Assembly (NCBI RefSeq): GCF_001632365.1
Contig: NW_024468569.1
Coordinates: 1 to 64,000 of the forward strand
From: Laetiporus sulphureus 93-53
Taxonomy: Eukaryota > Basidiomycota > Agaricomycetes > Polyporales > Laetiporaceae
Length of the DNA: 64,000 bases
Reading direction: 5' to 3'
Positions within the stretch are counted from its first letter, which is position 1. Each line of letters starts with the position of its first letter. The position numbers and the translations under genes are program-made. The notes beneath the pieces are model-generated. The model ran no database searches. It worked only from the letters and a program-made list of their open reading frames with translations, and was not told where the DNA came from. This document shows, in pieces, positions 34,250 through 46,374 of this stretch.

Positions 34250-34700
34250 AAGTTTCGCGCGGGCTGTGAGGTTCGTCGAGGCTCGCAGAGAATATGGTGC
34301 CACTCTTCCAGCTGAGAGGAAGACCATCGTTTTAGCGCGACACCCAAAGATACTAGATAGATGGCATCCGTCATGCATACCTGTCACGCCAGCAATGTGC
34401 GACCGTTGTAGAAGGTAGACTCGGAGCAGACGCATTGCAGGGCAATTGCAGGGACAAGAATTAGCCCGGGGGACACGCGGTCATGTGATGCGCATGCTCG
34501 CGACGCATCTGAGAGCCTGCGCACCTGCATTGCGATCCGAAACGACCAAACACCTACCTCACGTACATGCACAGTCGCATACTGACCATTGAGCGCTGAG
34601 CATTGAATATTGAACAGTGATGCAACAGGTATTATCAGCAAATAAAGCGAAATAGATATTTCTGAATCGGAGTCAGCGGATGAGATCCCCTGGTTACTGC
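34250..34700. other. Intergenic, no supported gene
   Basis: Upstream region of the PTRHD1-type gene and 3' flank of the amidohydrolase. Nothing recognised. Confidence 0.5.
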
Positions 34701-34704
34701 CATC

Positions 34705-36725
34705 CTAGTACAACTGATCCGCCACCAGTCCCTCCACCTTGCTGCTAATAACCCTTCCGCTCTTGATGACTCCCATGAGATGGTTCTCGGGATAATCAAG
34801 GATCGAAACGTCCTCCAGCGGGTTGACGTCCAGGATGATCAAGTCGGCGTAGCCACCGGGGAATATACGGCCTAGCCTGTGGTCGCCGAGCAATCTAGCT
34901 GCGAATATACACATTGATCAGAATTGTAAGAAAGCATTGAGGAGAGAAGGAAGAAGAGAAATACTTGCCAGCATTGCAGGTTGCATGTTGCAGCACTTTC
35001 GCTGAGGGCAGGACGGAAGCACGGACGGTGAACTATCACATATGAACAGACAGCCTGCATCAGCACGAAGTCCATCATACAACTCCTTTTGACACCTTAC
35101 CTCTTCCGTCTGCAGAGCATGGAATGAGTTCAACAGATCGGATCCACTGTTGAATGCATTCGCGACGTCCAGTCAGTACATAACAGCGTCGTAAAGCAGC
35201 ATACGCACTAGCATATTGTCACCCCCGCTGCATCTGCCACTTTAAGCGCCTCCAGACCCTTCGCCATGACCTGCTCGTTCTTGACCTTGCCCTCTGGCGG
35301 GAGGTAGTCCTCGTAGGGCGGGCGCACCATGATGCCATAGCATGATAATGTCGGCGTGAGGAAGATGCCCTTGAATGCCATTCTGCACGGTGCACGACGT
35401 GATTAATGTCGAACGCTTTGAACGTGAATGCCGGGAACGCACAGCGCGGCAGTCTCTTCTGAGATGAGGTTACCATGCTCAATGCCGAGGATACCATTGT
35501 CAATAGCGTGGCGTACGGCCGCATCGGTGTAAGCATGAGCCGTGCCTACGAGGAGGTGACTGTCTGACACAGCCCAAAGCGAAGGTAACGTTCCCTGACT
35601 CACTCATCCTGTGCCCCATCTGCTTGCACGTCATCGTGACCGCACGGATCTCTTCAGCAGTGAACTGCACCGACTCAATGCTATCCTGCGGAAACGTAAA
35701 ACCACTCATCAGAAGGCTCCCCACATTTGGCATCAGCGAGAAGCATGATAAAGCTTACCGTAGGCGATGCTACGCCACCCCCACAGTGGATCTTGATAAA
35801 GTCGGCACCGCCCTTTATTTCTTCTCTGGTGGCTTTGAGTACCTCCGATACTCCATCACAGACCCGCCCAAGTATTTTCCCGTGGCCTCCACCGCAGCAC
35901 TCGCTGCCAATATCACCGTGACCGCCTGCGCCAATAATCAGCGGACGGAGTGTGGACTCGACTGCGCGTTTCGCACCTGTCTGCGATAGACCTTGTCCGC
36001 ACTGGATGATCCTTGGTCCCAGTATGAGACCCTCGGCTATTGCGGTGGCGAGCGCCTCGCTGGCTCCGCCTGGAGAAATGTCTCAGAGAGATGACAAGAA
36101 TTCTCCTTGATTTTCATACCTGTATCTCTGACAGTCGTAAATCCACGCAATAGCATCTCTGTCCGCAATTAGCTGCAATACGATATGTTTGGAGTGCACC
36201 TCACCTCGCAAAACATACGTCGATGCTAAATGGACGGTCTCTTGTGGCGCTTGCGCTAACTCTGCCAACGACCTCACGCCAGGAACAGCCATGACATGAA
36301 CATGGCAATCAATGAGACCTCTGGGGAATTATCACGTTTCAGCCAATGTCATGCAAGCAGAAATGCGCATAAACTCACGGACAAAGAAACTTCCCCTTCA
36401 GGTTCACTTCCACAGCATCCCCACCATCCTCCTCGTTCCCCTCAAACTCGCCGTGCTCCCAGCTCGGTAGGATAGCAGATATGTGTCCTCTGCTGGTAAG
36501 CACGTCCACAAGACCGGGATCCACACTCGACGTCGATGGTTCTATGAGCCTCACGTTACGCAGGATAAGGGGTCGCGGATGTGATTTCTTGAGCCACGGC
36601 TTCAGTGCAATTTTGGGCAGGCTGAACGAAATGTATTGAGACAAGGGGTAGACGTGCATAGACACTGACACTCACAGAGTGTCTCGCGTCTTTTCCGGAG
36701 AACCTGGGTACGCGCTAGTGTTCAT
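34705..36725 (-). CDS. Metal-dependent amidohydrolase (imidazolonepropionase/prolidase-like)
   Basis: Begins MNTSAYPGSPEKTRDTL (ATG 36725); the next exon carries PLILRNVRLIEPSTSS. Metal-site motifs appear in the usual order: GLIDCHVHVM (HxH), LLRGFTTVRDTGG, LSQTGGHGDIG across an intron, GADFIKIHCGGGVASPT (the lysine position), HTYTDAAVRHAIDNG or its spliced variant with IEHGN, and GVTICYGSDLL (the late Asp). The end is LLGDHRLGRIFPGGYADLII … VADQLY at 34705. The family hydrolyses amide or C–N bonds of small molecules or dipeptides; the substrate cannot be read from sequence. A 51-nt in-frame intron without a stop (about 35988–36038) could be mistaken for coding sequence. Confidence 0.85.
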
Positions 36726-36729
36726 CCCA

Positions 36730-38040
36730 CTATATGTGCGACTGTCAACGTCGGGTACAAGTAGATCGTGGTAGGGTTAGGTGCTTTCTGCGAGAGCCGA
36801 GACGACAATCGTCGTAGAGATAACCAATGCCGCCGCATATCTACAATGCGTCCTAGCGTGGCCGAGACAAAAGTCGATAGGAGCACGCGCCACGGATTGA
36901 GTCACCACTTGCGACGCGTGCTGTCACGCGTCACGCGTTGCTTATGATTGCAAATTTGGTCAGAGCTTCAGCCTCGAACTCCAAGACAAAGCTGAACCTC
37001 ACTCAGCTGAACCTCCATCAGGAAAATGGAAACATAGTTGTGCGCCCATTATAACCGCTTGTAAGGCCTTATAAGAAAAGCAGACCTGTAAGACTTAACA
37101 GATGTTCACATGCCTTATTATCGAAGATACCGCCATGATACATCTGGCGAAACGTCAGCGGCCTTGTGAGATATGACAAAGCTGTTGCATCCTTGTCCTT
37201 GCCTGACACTTTGATGACACATTGTGCTCAAGGCATCCACATTGTGAACTCCCACAGCATAGTGAGTCACTATGTTGACCCCCCGCTGCCAGCTTTTTTC
37301 ATTAAGCTAGTGCCGACCTCATCCTAACGCTCTTCCGATGGTACAGACTTTGCTTTCACAAACTCATCCTCACCCAGTCATCCGACGCATTTGCAACCGC
37401 TTTTTCCCTTCCCCAGCCCCATCTAGTGACAGAATAGACTGGCTGTATATTCGATTGCATGCCCAATCAAGCTCAAAGAGTAAGCCCGTTCTGCCGCGCA
37501 AATGATACGGTACAACACCGTTCAAAGCACAATATTGGTGTCCATTGGAGAAAGGGAGAGAGGATCCGGAGAGACCAAGAACAGTGGAAGGAGGTCGATG
37601 TCTTATATGCTGGTCGCAGAATCCTAAATGCATGTCAATGACTGACGTGATGTCGTCTAGTCGCGACGGCCGTCGCGTGAGACGCGCCAATCACGTGATC
37701 GTGTTTGTGGAAGAGCTATCATAGTTTGATCATAGTCTAAACGAGAATTGACAATGGAGTAGAGTATGGATAATGTCGCCGACGGGAAAGTGCATTTTGT
37801 AAGATTTTGTGGCACAACTTATACATCGAAGAATCGAGAGGAGGAGCTGTCGCACGTTTCCGTACGAAGTTGGTCGAAGATCATCGAAGAGGTGTCAGCT
37901 TTTCTGGGGAGCTTGTTTTTGAAACCTCTCTAGGAATGGACGGAATGCTGTTCGCGGTCGGTCATACGAAGCGACAATGCATAGCGTCCGGAACGATTCG
38001 CGATAGCTACGAAGAAAAATACAGTTAACGTGTGGACATC
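36730..38040. other. Intergenic, no supported gene
   Basis: Long gap. It contains a perfect 16-bp palindrome at 37662–37677 (cgcgacggccgtcgcg) followed by atcacgtgat at 37691–37700. Open frames are short and show no family resemblance. Confidence 0.5.
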
Positions 38041-38043
38041 CGA

Positions 38044-38945
38044 TCAGCGAACGGGCTTGTCAAGCAGCTCTTCGTGTACATTGAAGTTCCTAAGAGACAA
38101 CAGATGTGTAAGGTCTCATTCAACCATGATTTCAGTGATACGTACCGGACAACTTGTCCAACCTGCCTGCAAACTCCTCTTCCATTCTCATCCCAGCGCA
38201 CGATCCACCTCCCAATAACCTCTTTTTTGTTGGTCATCGTCTCCGCAATTGTCTCCTCCCTCGGCAGAGTGCCCTGGCTTCTCTCCAGTTCAGCCTCTTC
38301 CTTCGGCAGCTGGAAAGCCTCGGCAAGCTCCCACGTAGCGAAAGGCCTGCCGGCAGGGACGAGGAATGCAGTGTCGTACACACGGGTAATGCGCTCGCGC
38401 AGCGCGAGCGTCAGGGTGGTCATCTCGACGGCGCGACCACTGCCGGCTCCCAGAGCCTCGGGCTCGATCCACCGGAGCGTCGTTACGTATGGCCGGCCAC
38501 ACCAAGCCACCAGTGCAGTGGAGATACCGCTGGTTGAAAATGCAACTCCTGCGAGGATGAAACGGCCGACGAGAGGCAAACGAGACGATGTCTCCAGAAC
38601 CATTATGAAAGGAGCCATGACGAAGGTGAGGGTCAGCGAAGAAAGGGAGAATATCTTGAGTCGGCGAAAGGTCTTGGTGAGAGGGCCATGATATACTATA
38701 TCCTGGACGGAGGTGTCTGACGCAGGTTTCAAAGGCGGCTCGGCAGCGGTCCGAGGATCGTTACTCGCTGACGCCGATGAGACATCTGGGGGGATTTTAG
38801 AGGCGAAACTTCTAGCCTGTCTGAGATGAGCAAGGCTTTGTACTGCAGAAGGCGTTCTGACGTGAACATGGAAGAGGCATCGTTGAGTAAAAATGCCTAC
38901 CCTGCCTACGGCAGGTAGTTGTGGTAGAAGTCGGAGAGAGAGCAT
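38044..38945 (-). CDS. TMEM70-family mitochondrial inner-membrane protein
   Basis: ATG 38945 starts a mitochondrial presequence-like N-terminus (MLSLRLLPQLPAVGRVGIF, then Arg/Ser-rich up to RSFASKIPP). The core reads VYHGPLTKTFRRLKIFSLSS, then two hydrophobic hairpin helices (LTFVMAPFIMVLETSS and GRFILAGVAFSTSGISTALV) and WCGRPYVTTLRWI, the TMEM70/TMEM186/TMEM223 signature. A C-terminal exon (NFNVHEELLDKPVR) is joined over one intron and stops at 38044. Human TMEM70 helps assemble ATP synthase and complex I; the same role here is inference. It is head-to-head with the dynactin p25 gene, start codons 86 bp apart. Confidence 0.85.
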
Positions 38946-39031
38946 CAGCGCAGTGCAACGCGCTGGTGGCTGATGGACTTCGTCTTCATCCCTTTTTCCT
39001 CGCCCCACAGTGCCCACACCTTCAATAGGTC
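38946..39031. promoter_or_regulatory. Compact bidirectional promoter (TMEM70 / DCTN5)
   Basis: Only 86 bp separate the two start codons, so both genes must share this promoter region or have promoters inside each other's 5' ends. Both products are broadly needed cell components. Confidence 0.6.
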
Positions 39032-39832
39032 ATGGAATTGCCAATCTACTACACGAAGGCTGAATATATCGAAACAGTCTGCTTTCGCCATAGCGCTATT
39101 TCTGAAAGTCAAATACTAAAGGCGAGCTGTGCAGGACACCGGAAACAAGGTCTCACGACGTGCCACTATTGCTGGTCCTCAGAACATTATTCTAGGAGGA
39201 AAAACCATCATCTCCAGCGGTGCTATCATCCGGGGAGACTTGAGAAGAACGGGTCCTGGACATGCTGTGGTGATATCACTCGGGAGGTACTGTCTAATCG
39301 GCGAAGGCTGCGTGATGCGGTGAGTTGCATCCTCGCAGATTCTTTCTCTCCAACGAGAAGTTGACTCGTTATGTGCACGAACCAGGCCACCATACAAGAC
39401 GTATCGCGGTAACTTCAACTACTACCCTATGAAAGTCGGCGATCACGTCCACATTGGTGCAAATACCATCGTGGAGGCAGCCACCATAGGGAACCACGTC
39501 GAAATTGGGAAGAACTGTATAATCGTACGTTCCATTGACAAATTTATCACTGTCAGATGTCTTCAACAAACCCGCGATGCAGGGAAAATTCACAATCATT
39601 AAGGATTGTGCGAAGGTAGCAGACAATACTGTTATCCCTCCGAATACTGTCGTTTCTGCATTGGCTATGTTCTCCGGCTCTCCAGGTGCGTTGGCTTCCT
39701 ACGCGTGTGGATCTTCCACCTGATGGTCAATGGTTAGGGCAATTCGTAGAAGACCTTCCGGAATCTACACAGGAGATGGTCGAAGCGTATACCAAGTCGT
39801 ACTACACGCGGTTCCAACCTTTACCGGCATGA
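39032..39832 (+). CDS. Dynactin subunit p25 (DCTN5)
   Basis: Starts MELPIYYTKAEYIET, then DTGNKVSRRATIAGPQNIIL, GGKTIISSGAIIRGDL, GRYCLIGEGCVMR, PPYKTYRG, YYPMKVGDHVHIGANTIVEA, IGNHVEIGKNCIIG, KFTIIKDCAKVADNTVIPPN, FSGSPGQFVEDLPESTQEM and YTKSYYTRFQPLPA. The hexapeptide repeats form a left-handed β-helix, and the series from NKVSR to the KSYY end matches dynactin p25, a pointed-end subunit that helps dynein/dynactin load cargo such as early endosomes. Introns are short, and the TGA is at 39830. Confidence 0.93.
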
Positions 39833-39839
39833 ATGCGGC

Positions 39840-40540
39840 GATTAACGTTCCCAAGGCTTAGTTCCCATGTTTATACCCTGTTATCGAAGATACCATAGAT
39901 TGCTCAATCATCATGACCCTCAATCGGTGTCCGCGAAACTCGGCCTCAAAGAACTGGCAATATACAGCGCCAGGGTTCTGATGCATAGTATGCATGGACG
40001 TCACACGGCAATCACGCCGATTATTTTTCACAATATTTATGATTCGGAACCTGCTCGGACTGATCAGCATTTCGCTTCGCCTAGCACCTCTCTGGAGCAG
40101 AACCGGCAGGATCATGGATGATGGACGGGTGGATGCATTGTGCTTGAAGATATTGTGTTCTTTCCATCTTTCATGTCATGGTTCTAATTCTCCGCTCGCT
40201 GCGTTGCCTGTTCCGCTCTCGTACTGTGTTTTGACATGCGGCCATACCTTCATGTTGACTTGATACCTGGTTTCATAAAAGGAAGGCCTCCGGATAGATT
40301 TGTGGCCGAATTTACACGCGCCGTGCATCGTATGCCTTTTTGATTTTATTGCAGGCTCTAGAGCTATGTACATGTCTTTACGATAGAGCAGATGTCACTA
40401 CTAGGCCAGATATACAATATCAGCTGATTTTCTACCCCGCGCGGCGCGGGGCGCTGGCGCTTGAGGAACGGTCTATCGCCGGAGGTTGTGACCTGGAGGA
40501 ATTCACATTTCAGGTCCATCTTCGTTTCGTACCATTACCA
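39840..40540. other. Intergenic, no supported gene
   Basis: No coding pattern was recognised between the dynactin gene and the kinase gene. Confidence 0.5.
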
Positions 40541-40542
40541 AC

Positions 40543-42041
40543 ATGTCTACACCAGCGAAGATAGGTGGTGAATATGGCCCAGTTCGTGCAAATATCGATA
40601 TCGAGAAGCTCAACGCGTATCTCGCTGGCCATGTGAAGGCGGTGCACGCGCCTGTTGACGTGAAGCAGTTCAAGGTGGATATTCTCCACAAAATCGCGAA
40701 TGCATATGCTGAATGTATGCACAGTTTGGGCAGGTACGTCGAGTAGTCAGTAAGTAAATGGAACCATGCTCATCTACTCCGGTAGTCGAATCCCACGTAT
40801 TTCCTGACGGATGCGAAGTATGGACTCATCGCACCGCTACGTGTAAAGTGCTTACGGACAGTAACTTTAGTTCAAAGCGCTTCGTGCTTAGGAAGAAGCC
40901 CGCTGGAAAGCTCGTCTCGACGACCGCTCATCAAATTGAGCGAGAGTACACGATTCTGCGCGCGCTTCACCAGCACAATACGAACGTGACCACTCCGCCC
41001 GAACAGAGGGTGCCCATCCCCGAGCCGATCGTGCTCTGCGAGGACAATACCGTGATTGGCACGCCGTTCTACATCATGGAATTCCTGGACGGGCGCATCT
41101 TCACCGACGTGCACATGCCCGAGGTGTCCCCGGAGACCAGAAGGGAGTGGTGGGTGGTGTGCTCGTCTCAGATATCACTGAAGTTTAGCCTAATGCTGCT
41201 ACTGCAGCTGGTTATCTGCGGTTCGCTCTCTGGCTGCTCTGTCCTCCCTCTCCCCCGCAGCACTTGGACTCTCAAGCTTTGGTCCCTCCACGGCGTACTT
41301 CCCGCGGCAGATCAAGTCTCTCACTCGCGTTTCCCGCGCACAAGCGGAGGTCAACGACGTTGATACCCAGAAGCCGACAGGCGACATACCCAGATTCAGC
41401 CAGCTGATCGCGTGGTATCAGAAGAACCTGCCCGACGAGAGCAAGACGGGTCTGCGCATCGTACATGGAGACTACAAGCTCGATAACCTTATCTTCCACC
41501 CCACCGAGAACCGAGTTATCGGCATTCTTGATTGGGAGCTGTGCACTCTCGGTAGTCCGGTATGATGCCCTCCACTCCTGGCTCTGTCAGGTTGCTCAAG
41601 GCTTCCCTCACAAGTTGGCTGATCTCGCGAACCTAACACTACCGTGGGCGTTAGATGTCAACATGGTGCCCAGAGATACTGCGCTTGTCGGTTTCAAAAA
41701 CACAACCGAGAACGTCCCAATCACACTAGAGGATCTCGAGCGTGAATACTGCCGGCTCACAAAGCAGTCTTACCCAATCAAGGAGATGACCTTCGCTCGC
41801 AGTTGGATGTTGTTCCGCGTACGTAGTCACACCTCGTATAACTAGCGGCGAGACTTCTGAGACAACCTCGCAGCTGGCCGTGATCGCGCAAGGGATCGCA
41901 GCTCGTTACGCGCGGAGACAAGCCAGCTCGGAAAAGGCCTTCATGTACAGCGACGTCTTCCTTCTTATTGGAGAACTCGCTTGGATTGCCACGAAAGACG
42001 CTGACGGTGGTGCTGTTAGAGGAAGACGCGCGAAACTCTGA
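40543..42041 (+). CDS. APH-family kinase, ACAD10/11 N-terminal type
   Basis: Exon 1 (40543–40674) ends in [11 protein letters not shown], a 9-nt microexon (40725–40733) encodes FGQ, and exon 3 (40786–40817) starts [10 protein letters not shown]; then [20 protein letters not shown]. This reconstructs the conserved [15 protein letters not shown] block. Further on: [49 protein letters not shown] (catalytic loop), [15 protein letters not shown] (metal-binding DWE), and a helical C-terminus ending [14 protein letters not shown], stop at 42039. In animals this domain is fused to acyl-CoA dehydrogenase in ACAD10/11 and phosphorylates 4-hydroxyacyl-CoAs; fungi often carry it alone. The substrate here is inferred. 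It is convergent with LCMT1. Confidence 0.85.
40725..40733 (+). other. 9-nt microexon (FGQ)
   Basis: tatgcacag|TTTGGGCAG|gtacgt, bordered by introns of 50 and 52 nt. It supplies the three residues missing between VKQFK and SNPTYF, which are conserved in the family. Confidence 0.8.
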
Positions 42042-42044
42042 CGG

Positions 42045-42910
42045 CATCCCTCATGCTATCACTTTCTTTGCTTTCCGATTATGCAAATCATGTGGGACGT
42101 CCATACTGTTCTCACCTTATTTTCTAGTATACGGGTGCAGCATTAAACTAAATCGTCCGTTTCTTGAGCTCCGGCGGCGATACAAGTGAAATGTGAGATT
42201 TGCGGCAGAAATGCGGTATGAAAGCTCACTGAAACTACAACATATATGGACGCCCTCATCGTCACAGCTGGAGGGCAAGATTTGGCGGTACCTTCAAGCT
42301 CATGTGTCAATGGTGGACTACTCGACGAGAGGCTGTGCAAATTGCATTATCATCTTACTGAGGAGATGGCAGCCACGGCTCTTCGTAACATTTTCGGCGG
42401 GATCATGATCCACCTCACCAACCATGTTGAAACGACAATTAACACACTTCTCGTTTGTATGCTCCGTTAGCGCCATCAACTCTCCCAGAAAGCTTTGCTG
42501 CAACTTATGCTTGGGGACACTAAGAGACACACCGTAGATGACTTTGAACAGCGACCTAACGGTTCTTGCAGCGACTTTAACCTGCAAGTACGGCGTTCGT
42601 TGCCAGCTTTCTTGGTACCGGCACTTTCCGAGACACTGCAGAGGATCGCGCTATCACATCAGCTTAAATCGCCATAAGGCAGGATTGTCGCCCCAAGACT
42701 TGACGGCTGAAGAAAAATGCATGGATGAAGGAGATTATTGGATGCAAGAGGTGACGGAGGTGACAATAATGATCTAGCAATAGTCGGCGCGACTGTGTTC
42801 TTTCATACCACCTATGAGTCGTATGTATTGCGTATATAAAAATACATTAGACTTTACTGCTCTTTCCGTCATATGAGCCAGGTTCGTAGACACTAGCCCA
42901 CGAACAGGAC
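42045..42910. other. Intergenic, no supported gene
   Basis: Only short frames without family resemblance, between two convergent genes; likely 3' UTRs. Confidence 0.5.
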
Positions 42911-42913
42911 ATG

Positions 42914-44150
42914 CTAATGGCTCTGCTGAAGCCGCCACTCTGTCCAGTCGACTTTCGCATTGGACGTAGGAGGAACCTTCAAGCCCCAAGTTATGGCGTA
43001 ATGTTCCAGGACGAGCTCGAGCTCCTCGATCTCGTCGAGCATCTCGAGATGCGAGATTCTAGCACACTGTTTAGACCGCTACGTCCGAGAACGGATCGCC
43101 AGACGCACCTTTCTTGCTCAGTGGGATCAATATATGATCGACGTATCTCACGCAGAGTTAACGCGTTCGCCGTTGTAAATCCGTGCTGTAGGAATCTGTT
43201 TGGCAGAGATTGGAGCGTGGGGTACGGATGGGCTCCAGGTAGGACGACATTGCGGGCTTGCAGATTCGCCCGCATCACCCTTCCGAACGAGTCCTCCAAA
43301 CCATACATCTCGTAAACGAGTCCGCCCAGTGCAGCTGCATTGGCACCGGCGAAGTGGTCGACAAACCATTGAAGAAGTGCGGACGATGCTGTTGGCGTCA
43401 TGTATACAAGTACGCATTCGAACAACAGCAGTGTCGGATGTGAAGGAGACAGAAGCGAGGCGAGTGGTGCCAATGTCTCCGAAGGAGGGCGTCGCAAGTC
43501 AGCGGGTAGCAGGTGGTACGTTGGCGCGTGCAAAGCTGTACCTCCATTTGCTACATGGACTTTGATTAAACGTAGAGTACAGACGAGAGAGATTCACTCA
43601 CCTACTGTAATGTCTTCCGGCTTGCCTAGAACAGCGCTCAAGTCCCTGCTCTTCCGTATAGCCATCGCCTTCTTAGTGGTTACCTCTGGAAAGTCAAGCT
43701 CAAAGTATGCCTTCAACCATGACTTTCTCGGTCCTGTCTGACTACGAGCATGATCAGAAATGACTTCATTCAGGGTATTAAAGTATTTCGTACCGTGATA
43801 CGCCAGAATCGCGTGTCACTTCCAGCTCCTAGGCTCACGATCTGGCATGGAAGGCCTTGCTGTTCTGACAGTTCAAGCCATTGATTGACGAGCTTGTCTA
43901 ATGCCTCGGAACGCACGTACGTGCCGATGTTGATGAGTGGTGGACGCGAGGGCTGCAGATAGGCACGAGGTGCAAAGTATCGAGTGAACGGGTCACTTAG
44001 ATAGTGTTTCTGGACAGCTGAGAGACGAGCCAACGCAGCGTCCGTGTCCGTTAAACGTATAGCTGCATCTGGATCAGGTTGCGCGGATTCTTCTCGGTTA
44101 AAGGCAGGAGGTAGCATTGTTAGCGGTGAAGTTTGACGTAGAGGTCTCAT
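42914..44150 (-). CDS. Leucine carboxyl methyltransferase 1 (PP2A methyltransferase)
   Basis: From ATG 44150: …DTDAALARLSAVQKHYLSDP, FTRYFAPR, PPLINIGTYVRSEALDKLVN, QIVSLGAGSDTRFWR (SAM-binding motif I). Next exons: YFELDFPEVTTKKAMAIRKS; then HPTLLLFECVLVYMTPTASS, GGLVYEMYGLEDSFGRVM, NALTLREIRRSYIDPTEQER. The last exon reads HLEMLDEIEELELVLEHYAI followed by TWGLKVPP, stop at 42914. LCMT1/Ppm1 methylates the C-terminal leucine of the PP2A catalytic subunit and thereby controls holoenzyme assembly. Both LCMT1 hallmarks (S-L-G-A-G-x-D-T and H-Y-x-I-x-W-x) are present and the gene looks complete. It starts head-to-head with TIM22, 284 bp apart. Confidence 0.92.
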
Positions 44151-44434
44151 AAGCGCTCATCTACGAATTGCAATTCTTTTACGCGGCTGCGGAGATTGCC
44201 GATCATCCAAAAGCACCTGACTGATTCGACCGTCGGCAATCTCCGGGTGCAAAAAATATGGGATAATTACATTCGCACTGTTCATATCTCTTTCTAACCC
44301 AACTCACACTCGGCCCCACATTCTACGAGTACTGTCGTTATTGGGTCTTGCACAGGGTGTAGTGTATTGCCGCATCCACCCAATTTCTAGAAGAGAAACT
44401 ATCGCAGGGACTTTTGATTTATTCAAACACAGTC

Positions 44435-45121
44435 ATGACTTCAATCCCAATGGTCGCACCGATATTTCCTGCCGGCAAGGAGCCACTACCTCCAGGAATT
44501 TCAGAGGAAGAACGAGAGAACTACCTGCAAGCGAAGAAATATCAAGACTATATGACTAAGGGTATGGAATCCTGCGTAGCGAAAACCATCATTGCAGGCG
44601 GCGGAGGTACGTTTCCGTCTCCCAGCTTGACCTTCAGCTCCGGACATGTTTTAGAAGTCTTCGTGTCGGGATAGGTTTTGCAATCGGAGCGTTCTTTTCA
44701 CTTATGAGCGCTTCATTTGCCTATGAGGATCCGCTATTACGGCAGCAGACCGGTAACTTGAGCAGAACGCAGAAGGCTTCGGAGGTGTTCAAAGAGATGG
44801 GGCGCGGTATGTGGCGAAGTGGGAAAGGGTTCGGAAAAGTCGGCGCACTGTTCGCCGGCATTGAGTGCGTGATAGAATCGGTGAGTACTATGATGGGACC
44901 CGCTGGAGTCTACAAGCTGACCTTCATCTGCTTAGTATCGCGCAAAGAACGACATGGTGAACCCGATCGCGGCCGGTTTCGTTGCTGGTGGTGTTCTCGC
45001 GCGAAATGCTGGCCCAAAGGCTGCCTTCGGCGGTGGTGTCGCTTTTGCGGCATTCTCAGCGGCAATAGATCTCTTCTTACGACGAGAAACACCGGAGTCA
45101 GTTCCTCACAATATATCATGA
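44435..45121 (+). CDS. TIM22: Mitochondrial import translocase subunit TIM22
   Basis: Three exons (44435–44606, 44675–44880, 44936–45121) give 187 residues. The N-terminus ([20 protein letters not shown]) and [15 protein letters not shown] lead into [20 protein letters not shown]. Next come [49 protein letters not shown] and [20 protein letters not shown]. The Gly-rich four-helix pattern and the conserved Cys in GMESC and IEC are those of Tim22 of the Tim17/22/23 family, the channel for carrier proteins in the mitochondrial inner membrane. Confidence 0.93.
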
Positions 45122-45124
45122 CTA

Positions 45125-46370
45125 CGTATCTTTCTGACGCCTCCCACAGCGAGGATTGACCCCGTCTGTGCAATATTTTCAATATTTCAGAATCCAATTC
45201 GCAATGCGCATCATACATCGCCTGATGTTACTGTCGAAGCGCGATGACGATCACCCAGAACTGAAAGATCTGCCAACGGAAGTGGCAGTTCGACTCAGCA
45301 AGAGAGAGAAAGCTGGATATTATTATAGGCCCATAGATGCAATCGTGACATCATGCAATTCGCCTTTCTCCCGTCCAGGCATAATTTCAATGCATAATAG
45401 AATCATAGGATGTGCGGGCAAGTGTCACAGACGAGGCTGCCTACTCAGATTGTTGACTTGTGCGTGGAAGGTGTACGGTACGGCTACTTACAGTGACACG
45501 GCAGACATGATGCGATTTATCAATGTGGGAAATTGTGTGTGAATGTCGACTGATTTCTTACACATGCGACAAATATTTGCAACCATGGCATTTCATGTCG
45601 AAAACGTTTCCCTTTGGCTGCAAATGTGCGCTATTTGCCGTTTAAATGCTACATTGGCAAACCTTTATCACAAGTGTAAGACATCAGCCGACATTCCCAC
45701 ACTATTTTCCACATTTTTAAATCGCATCATGTCTGTCGTGTGAAGATGTTGTTTATGCTGTCCCGGAGCTTGCTTGCTCATATGACAGAATGTCATTCAT
45801 GACTTTATCAACCATGGACCAGCCTGCACACGGTGATACAAGGAGTGGTGGCTGTCAGAGACCAGAATCGTTAACTTAACATTGGGAGGTTTGGACTGGG
45901 AGGTTTGGCCTATTCGAGCTGAGTTGTGTCGGAGAATGACCACTTTCAGTGGTGCCGGATCGGACTATCAAATGAACATCCCGGCACTGTGGCTGGCGAT
46001 TACATCCGTATCGGTTGACTTGGCGCCTTGTTAACTCAAAAACTATTTTAAGTGTTCTCTAGAGCCCAAGCTTCTGTAGCGACAAAATCGCAGACAGAGT
46101 ACGACCGCTGAAAAGTAGAATAGAATGCGAAATCCGAGACAGTTGCAGTGGTAGCGCAAGCTGAATGGTACTTGGCGGAGATGAAATGCTGTGGCTGGCA
46201 AGTGGCGCGCAGGAGTCGGCCAGCTCTGCACATTGCAACCATCTGCTCATCCTCAAGGCCTCATCGTTCCTCCCAGAATATATTCATATGAGCCTAACCA
46301 GCTAACAGGACGAGCCGCAAGACACCTGGCCGTGTAGCGCCTTCTCTCGTCTCTGAGCGGCCCCGACTTT
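45125..46370. other. Intergenic with a foldback element
   Basis: No gene was supported. The region contains the inverted repeat listed separately at 45497–45742. Confidence 0.5.
45497..45742. repeat. Foldback (MITE-like) element, about 245 bp
   Basis: The left end (cagacatgatgcgattta… through aatgtcgactgat-tcttacac) is repeated inverted at the right end (gtgtaagacatcagccgacatt… through taaatcgcatcatgtctg). Arms are at least 75 bp at about 85% identity by eye, with weaker pairing continuing towards a centre near 45620. No coding capacity. A transcript would fold into a long hairpin. Confidence 0.75.
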
Positions 46371-46374
46371 GCGA

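Noticed and set aside
33740..34418. Two plus-strand open frames of about 100 codons
   Set aside because: Antisense to the PTRHD1-type gene, which has conserved motifs and clean splicing.
36001..36060. Possible in-frame insertion in the amidohydrolase between LSQTG and GGHGD
   Set aside because: It is a 51-nt intron with normal GT–AG ends and no stop; removing it restores the family motif.
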